Below the pieces are notes generated by a model. The model saw nothing but the letters and a program-made list of their open reading frames with translations. It searched no databases and was not told the DNA's origin. A DNA stretch of 16,775 nucleotides from an uncultured Clostridia bacterium (GTDB lineage Bacteria; Bacillota; Clostridia; Oscillospirales; Butyricicoccaceae): the NCBI GenBank assembly GCA_910586575.1, contig CAJUJQ010000067.1:1-16775 (forward strand), in the 5' to 3' direction. The stretch's first letter is position 1; every line of letters begins with the position of its first letter. Made by a program: the position numbers and the translations under genes. Positions 14,046-16,775 of this stretch are shown here, piece by piece.

Positions 14046-14196
14046 TCCATCCAGTCAGAAAGCGGACTTGGGCTTGGAGCAGGATTTTCGCAGGGCAAGG
14101 CAGAGGACGCAGGCGGGCTGACGCCCGTCAAGGACTAGGGGTCCATCCAGTTAGAAATTGGAGTGGGATTTTCGCAGGGCAAGGCAGAGGACGCAG
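14046..14196. repeat. Two direct repeat units with a hairpin between them
   Basis: Unit A (14046-14112) and unit B (14142-14196) both start TCCATCCAGTYAGAAA. Both end with the same 31-nt block, at 14082-14112 and 14166-14196, containing TTCGCAGGGCAAGGCAGAGG. Between them is a 7-bp hairpin (14112-14118 with 14123-14129) whose loop TGAC and following TCAAG match the core of the palindrome at 10572-10590. This looks like a degraded or nested dispersed repeat. Confidence 0.8.
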
Positions 14197-14398
14197 CCAT
14201 GCGGAAATCCAACCCGAGGACGGCTTTGATTTCTGTCCGGATGGAACACCAGGGGTGCGCCGGATATCGTGAGAATTCGTTTTCTGAATGGGACGATTTC
14301 CCGCAGGAATCCTGTCGGATTTCAGGGGGAAGCGGCGCAGCCTGACGGCAAAGGCTCGCGGCAGACCGTATGCCAAGCGTTTTCGAGCACGCCAAAAA
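14197..14398. other. Non-coding interval, no supported gene
   Basis: Short frames exist on both strands, but none has a ribosome site or recognisable protein features. The stretch is GC-rich and leads directly into a terminator, so it could be a 3' UTR or part of a small RNA. Confidence 0.4.
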
Positions 14399-14436
14399 GG
14401 TTCCAGGGGACGGATTCCGCCTGTGGAGCCTTTTTT
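14399..14436 (+). terminator. Rho-independent terminator without an adjacent gene
   Basis: An imperfect stem of about 11 bp (14399-14409 with 14420-14430, with one mismatch and G-U pairs) is followed by TTTTTT. The nearest upstream gene ends 389 nt earlier, so it terminates either a long 3' UTR of the S1 gene or an unannotated RNA. Confidence 0.7.
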
Positions 14437-14550
14437 CATTCACCTGTATCGAATATCGGCAGCCGGCGCGCTGGCAAAAGTTGTGGTGACGGCAAACCAT
14501 ACCAAAACGCTGGGAAGAGCAGAAAATCGGGACTTCTGATGATGACGGGC

Positions 14551-14630
14551 TGATGCAGACAGACGCGAACAGGTGAGAACGGATGTAAAACGATGCCAAA
14601 GAATGCAAACGCACGTGAACGAATCTAAGA
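14551..14630. repeat. Degenerate 10-bp periodic array, eight units, consensus about RRATGYRAAC
   Basis: Eight successive decamers from 14551 follow the same pattern. Examples are AGACGCGAAC (14561), GGATGTAAAA (14581), CGATGCCAAA (14591), GAATGCAAAC (14601) and GCACGTGAAC (14611). The period of 10 is not a multiple of 3, so it is not a coding repeat, but it is close to one helical turn. Confidence 0.55.
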
Positions 14631-14773
14631 AAATATGTTTCATTGCGCGGATCTGGAAATCCACCCCCCGGATCTTCAGCGTCCAGATTCCTTCCTATTC
14701 CCAGAACCTTCCGCCGTACCTTTTCGGCAGGGGGATTGCTTCATCGTACAGCGGCAGTATCCCGTTTTCAGGC

Positions 14774-14795
14774 TTTGTCGAATTTTGTCGGAAAA
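14774..14795 (+). promoter_or_regulatory. Two 0A-box-like sites upstream of the spo0A-family gene
   Basis: TTTGTCGAA (14774-14782) matches the Spo0A-binding consensus TTTGTCRAA exactly. A second copy, TTTGTCGGA (14784-14792), follows 10 bp later with one change. Both lie just upstream of the -35 at 14802, which suggests autoregulation. Confidence 0.6.
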
Positions 14796-14801
14796 TTCCC
14801 C

Positions 14802-14830
14802 TTGCAACAAACTGGTTATTGTGATATCCT
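14802..14830 (+). promoter_or_regulatory. Promoter of the spo0A-family gene
   Basis: TTGCAA (14802-14807) and TATCCT (14825-14830) are 17 bp apart, so the -10 is imperfect. The leader would be about 165 nt and includes a GC-rich hairpin near 14930-14960. Confidence 0.5.
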
Positions 14831-15003
14831 TTTAAGTGGTGGAAGTGTTAGAATACGACAATTATCCCGGTAAGGCGGGGGGCGAAAGAAGGTGAACAGC
14901 AGCGAACCGCGCCATGATGCGGGCTACCCCTGCGGGCACGGCCCGGGGCAGCCTGCCTAAGCGAAAAGATCAGAAAATAAAATGGAATAAGGGAGAATCT
15001 GGA

Positions 15004-15768
15004 ATGAAGCTCACGGTTTTAATTGTGGATGCAGATCCAGGAAATGCAGTACCGCTCGCACAGGCACTGCAATCAAGTCAACAAATAGGGGCCATCCTGA
15101 CGGCTTTCAGCCCCGACGAGGCGCTGATGCACGCAAAGGCCGCCGACCTTGTCCTGCTCGATCCGGTGATGCCGGGAGCGGACGGCGCCGCGCTGCTGCG
15201 CCGGATGCTGGAACAGGGGCTACAGCCGGGCATTATCGCGCTGTCCTCATTCTACAGCCCGGAGCTGCTGCGCGAGCTTGACAGCCTCGGCACGGCATAC
15301 TGTATGTACAAACCTGTAGACATCGACAGCCTGACACGCCGCATTGTAGCATGGCACAACGGCAGCGGGACACGGCTGGGACACAAGCGCCTGGCGCTTG
15401 ACCAAAGGATTTCCAACCTGCTGCTGGAACTGGGCATGACACCCATCAGCGGGTTTTATGACTGCCGTATGGCGTTGAAGTGGCTCTCCATCCATCCGGA
15501 CTCACGCGGCCGGATTACAAAGGAGCTGTACCCCTACATTGCGCATTGCACCCACCGGACTCCCAGGCAGGTGGAACGCCATATCCGCTACGCGATAGAA
15601 CAGACCTGGCTTGTCGGCGATCCGCGGGTATTGGAGCGTTACTTCGGCTATTCCGTCGGCCTGGAGCACAGCCGTCCAAGCAACGGCGCTTTTCTGCGGA
15701 CGCTTGCCGAATACATCCGCGGGATCGCGCCCACACCCCCGACGGGCGAAGCCATGCGTCACGGCTAA
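15004..15768 (+). CDS. spo0A: Spo0A-family sporulation response regulator
   Basis: The 254-residue protein has an N-terminal receiver domain (1-116) and a C-terminal Spo0A DNA-binding domain (about 135-240). The receiver keeps phosphoacceptor Asp53 (LLDPVMPGADG), Ser81 and Lys103 (YKP), but the usual acidic pair DD is VDADP, with Ala10 where the first Asp of the pair belongs. The output domain shows LLLELGMTPISGFYD, ITKELYPYIA, then the recognition segment VERHIRYAIEQTW, FGYSV and RPSNGAFLRTLAEYIR. Spo0A phosphorylated by histidine kinases starts sporulation. The start is ATG 15004, after GGGAGA; the frame is open further upstream, but that part has no domain similarity. The altered pocket and short, divergent receiver mean it could be a paralogue rather than the main Spo0A. 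Confidence 0.88.
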   Translation: MKLTVLIVDADPGNAVPLAQALQSSQQIGAILTAFSPDEALMHAKAADLVLLDPVMPGADGAALLRRMLEQGLQPGIIALSSFYSPELLRELDSLGTAYCMYKPVDIDSLTRRIVAWHNGSGTRLGHKRLALDQRISNLLLELGMTPISGFYDCRMALKWLSIHPDSRGRITKELYPYIAHCTHRTPRQVERHIRYAIEQTWLVGDPRVLERYFGYSVGLEHSRPSNGAFLRTLAEYIRGIAPTPPTGEAMRHG

Positions 15769-15877
15769 CCGCCCGGAAAGCAGCGCCTTCCCCTTTACGC
15801 GTAAAACTCTGCCGCTCAATCATCTACCTTTTGTGAGTCCATTGATGCATCATCCGGTTACCGTACAGACTCAGCGA

Positions 15878-15904
15878 AAAGGCCCTCCTTATTGGAGGGC
15901 CTTT
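15878..15904. terminator. Convergent bidirectional terminator
   Basis: A perfect 11-bp stem, AAAGGCCCTCC/GGAGGGCCTTT, with loop TTATT lies between the convergent spo0A-family and acetyltransferase genes. The T-runs are short (3-4) on both strands. It ends 3 nt before the acetyltransferase stop codon. Confidence 0.85.
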
Positions 15905-15907
15905 AGA

Positions 15908-16555
15908 TTACCGCCACGTTTCGCAGCCGTCCAGCAGCGCCTGAAGCTGGCGAAAATACACCGAGGCGTGATAGCCGTCCGCCGCGGCATGATGGATATG
16001 GAAACAAAGTGGAAGCGTCCACTTGCCGTCCGTTTCCGTATATTTCCCAAACGTAACCACCGGGAAAAACATCGGGCCTGGCCCGCTGGTATCATGCGCC
16101 ACGGCGGTAAAATCCAACCACGGCACGCAGGAAACCGGACAGAAATTATCCGGCCTGCCAGGCTTGGCCTTGACACCCTTCACGTCGCGCCATTCCTCCA
16201 TATCCCGGCACACCGCCGCATAAAACACCGGAAAATCCGGCGAATATTCACTCCAAATATCCGAAAACGTGTGATCATCCGGATGAAAAATCGTGTAGGA
16301 CGGATGGCAGACCTCGTAATAGCCCAGCGTGCCGTCCCGATATGCCATGCGCAGCTCCTTCTGGCTGTTGACCGCGCGCATAACGGCATACAGCATCGAC
16401 GGATAAAACCGCAGGCCGTGTGTGCGTGTCATGCCGCGCAGCGCTGTCACATCCAGCCGGGCCGTCACCGCGTAATTGGTGCGGATGCCCTTGGTATAGT
16501 ATTCAAAATGCGGCGCGCGCGGCCAGTGCTCCCAGTCGATTGGTTCAAACAGCAT
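15908..16555 (-). CDS. Type A chloramphenicol O-acetyltransferase family protein
   Basis: The 215-residue protein matches the length of CAT enzymes. IDWEHWPRAPHFEYY replaces the usual I-D-x-x-x-W-x-R-x-x-x-F-x-x-Y start. SCVPWLDFTAVAHD carries Ser142, the equivalent of the transition-state Ser148. HIHHAAADGYH contains catalytic His189 and the supporting Asp193. The family transfers acetyl from acetyl-CoA to the 3-hydroxyl of chloramphenicol in the cytoplasm, as a trimer. Many chromosomal Clostridium relatives are uncharacterised, so resistance is likely but not certain. The ribosome site is AGGGG, 9 nt before the ATG. A consensus-like promoter and a structured leader of about 185 nt precede it. 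No mobile-element genes flank it. Confidence 0.9.
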   Translation of the reverse strand: MLFEPIDWEHWPRAPHFEYYTKGIRTNYAVTARLDVTALRGMTRTHGLRFYPSMLYAVMRAVNSQKELRMAYRDGTLGYYEVCHPSYTIFHPDDHTFSDIWSEYSPDFPVFYAAVCRDMEEWRDVKGVKAKPGRPDNFCPVSCVPWLDFTAVAHDTSGPGPMFFPVVTFGKYTETDGKWTLPLCFHIHHAAADGYHASVYFRQLQALLDGCETWR

Positions 16556-16594
16556 CTAAAGCAGCCCCTTTCCTTTTCCCGCCCGGCATACAGC

Positions 16595-16633
16595 AAATCC
16601 GGACTCATATCGCACGGATAAAGGCCCGGATTT
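16595..16633 (-). promoter_or_regulatory. Long-loop hairpin in the acetyltransferase leader
   Basis: Arms AAATCCGG (16595-16602) and CCGGATTT (16626-16633) are a perfect 8-bp inverted repeat around a 23-nt loop. Two smaller stems lie upstream in the transcript (TTGTC/GACAA and CACAA/TTGTG). There is no long T-run, so if regulatory it would act on translation or by alternative pairing. Confidence 0.4.
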
Positions 16634-16746
16634 ATCTTTGTCTTTCGTTGACAAAAAAGATGCACCACAAAAGCTGTTGTGCCTCAACGGATTCCGGTTT
16701 TTTGGAATGCCTTTCACAAAAACGGCAATTGAATTTTCTTGGCCTA

Positions 16747-16775
16747 ATTATAGCATGATCCCATGCCTCTGTAAA
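16747..16775 (-). promoter_or_regulatory. Promoter of the acetyltransferase gene
   Basis: On the minus strand, TTTACA (16775-16770, at the window edge) and TATAAT (16752-16747) are separated by 17 bp. It predicts a leader of about 185 nt. Confidence 0.8.

Noticed and set aside
14128..14614. Minus-strand ORFs of 103 and 159 codons over the repeat region
   Set aside because: They run through direct repeats and a terminator, lack ribosome sites and have low-complexity composition.
14573..14873. Three overlapping plus-strand ORFs of 66-83 codons
   Set aside because: No ribosome sites or known features; they overlap each other, the 0A boxes and the promoter.
16465..16668. Leader peptide ORF in front of the acetyltransferase gene
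   Set aside because: Candidate starts have no ribosome site and the frame runs far into the acetyltransferase gene.

Overview
The window looks like the chromosome of a spore-forming, moderately GC-rich anaerobic Clostridium-class Firmicute. Evidence for this is a SpoVM-type micropeptide, a Spo0A-family regulator, a SCIFF ranthipeptide locus beside yajC, strong AGGAGG ribosome sites and sigma-A promoters. The acyl-CoA dehydrogenase fusion and gut-type inositol genes suggest an Oscillospirales butyrate producer such as Agathobaculum or Butyricicoccus. That placement is inference.

Layout. 1-601 (-) is the 5' two thirds of a lipoprotein sugar-binding protein. It is divergent from a myo-inositol dehydrogenase/isomerase pair (1146-3101, +). 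The region between them holds two good promoters, each overlapped by an inverted repeat, and a four-copy 11-bp tandem repeat. 3201-3451 (-) holds two micro-genes that are easy to miss: a two-helix membrane protein with a GTG start, and SpoVM. 3562-6758 (-) is a two-gene redox operon. Its first gene fuses acyl-CoA dehydrogenase, the FAD domain of EtfA and rubredoxin, and its second is the flavodiiron protein FprA. Rubredoxin is the usual donor to FprA, so the pair suggests an electron path from acyl-CoA to O2 or NO. 7182-8272 (-) encodes a polytopic membrane protein and a short ProC-like Rossmann protein.

8423-11114 (-) is a SCIFF locus: yajC, a TIGR04086-type membrane protein, the 46-residue SCIFF precursor, a hairpin, and the radical SAM/SPASM maturase. 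A 161-bp imperfect palindrome lies inside this locus. A 205-bp MITE-like element, with 36-bp terminal inverted repeats and a 10-bp target duplication, lies just upstream of the yajC promoter. 11455-12900 (-) is tcdA, an unknown two-helix protein and a DUF951 gene. 13072-14010 (+) is an S1-domain protein.

14011-15003 has no convincing gene. It holds direct repeats, an orphan terminator, a degenerate 10-bp periodic array, two 0A-like boxes and the promoter of a Spo0A-family gene (15004-15768, +). The window closes with a chloramphenicol acetyltransferase family gene (15908-16555, -) behind a structured leader of about 185 nt. No tRNA, rRNA, CRISPR array or intact transposase was seen.
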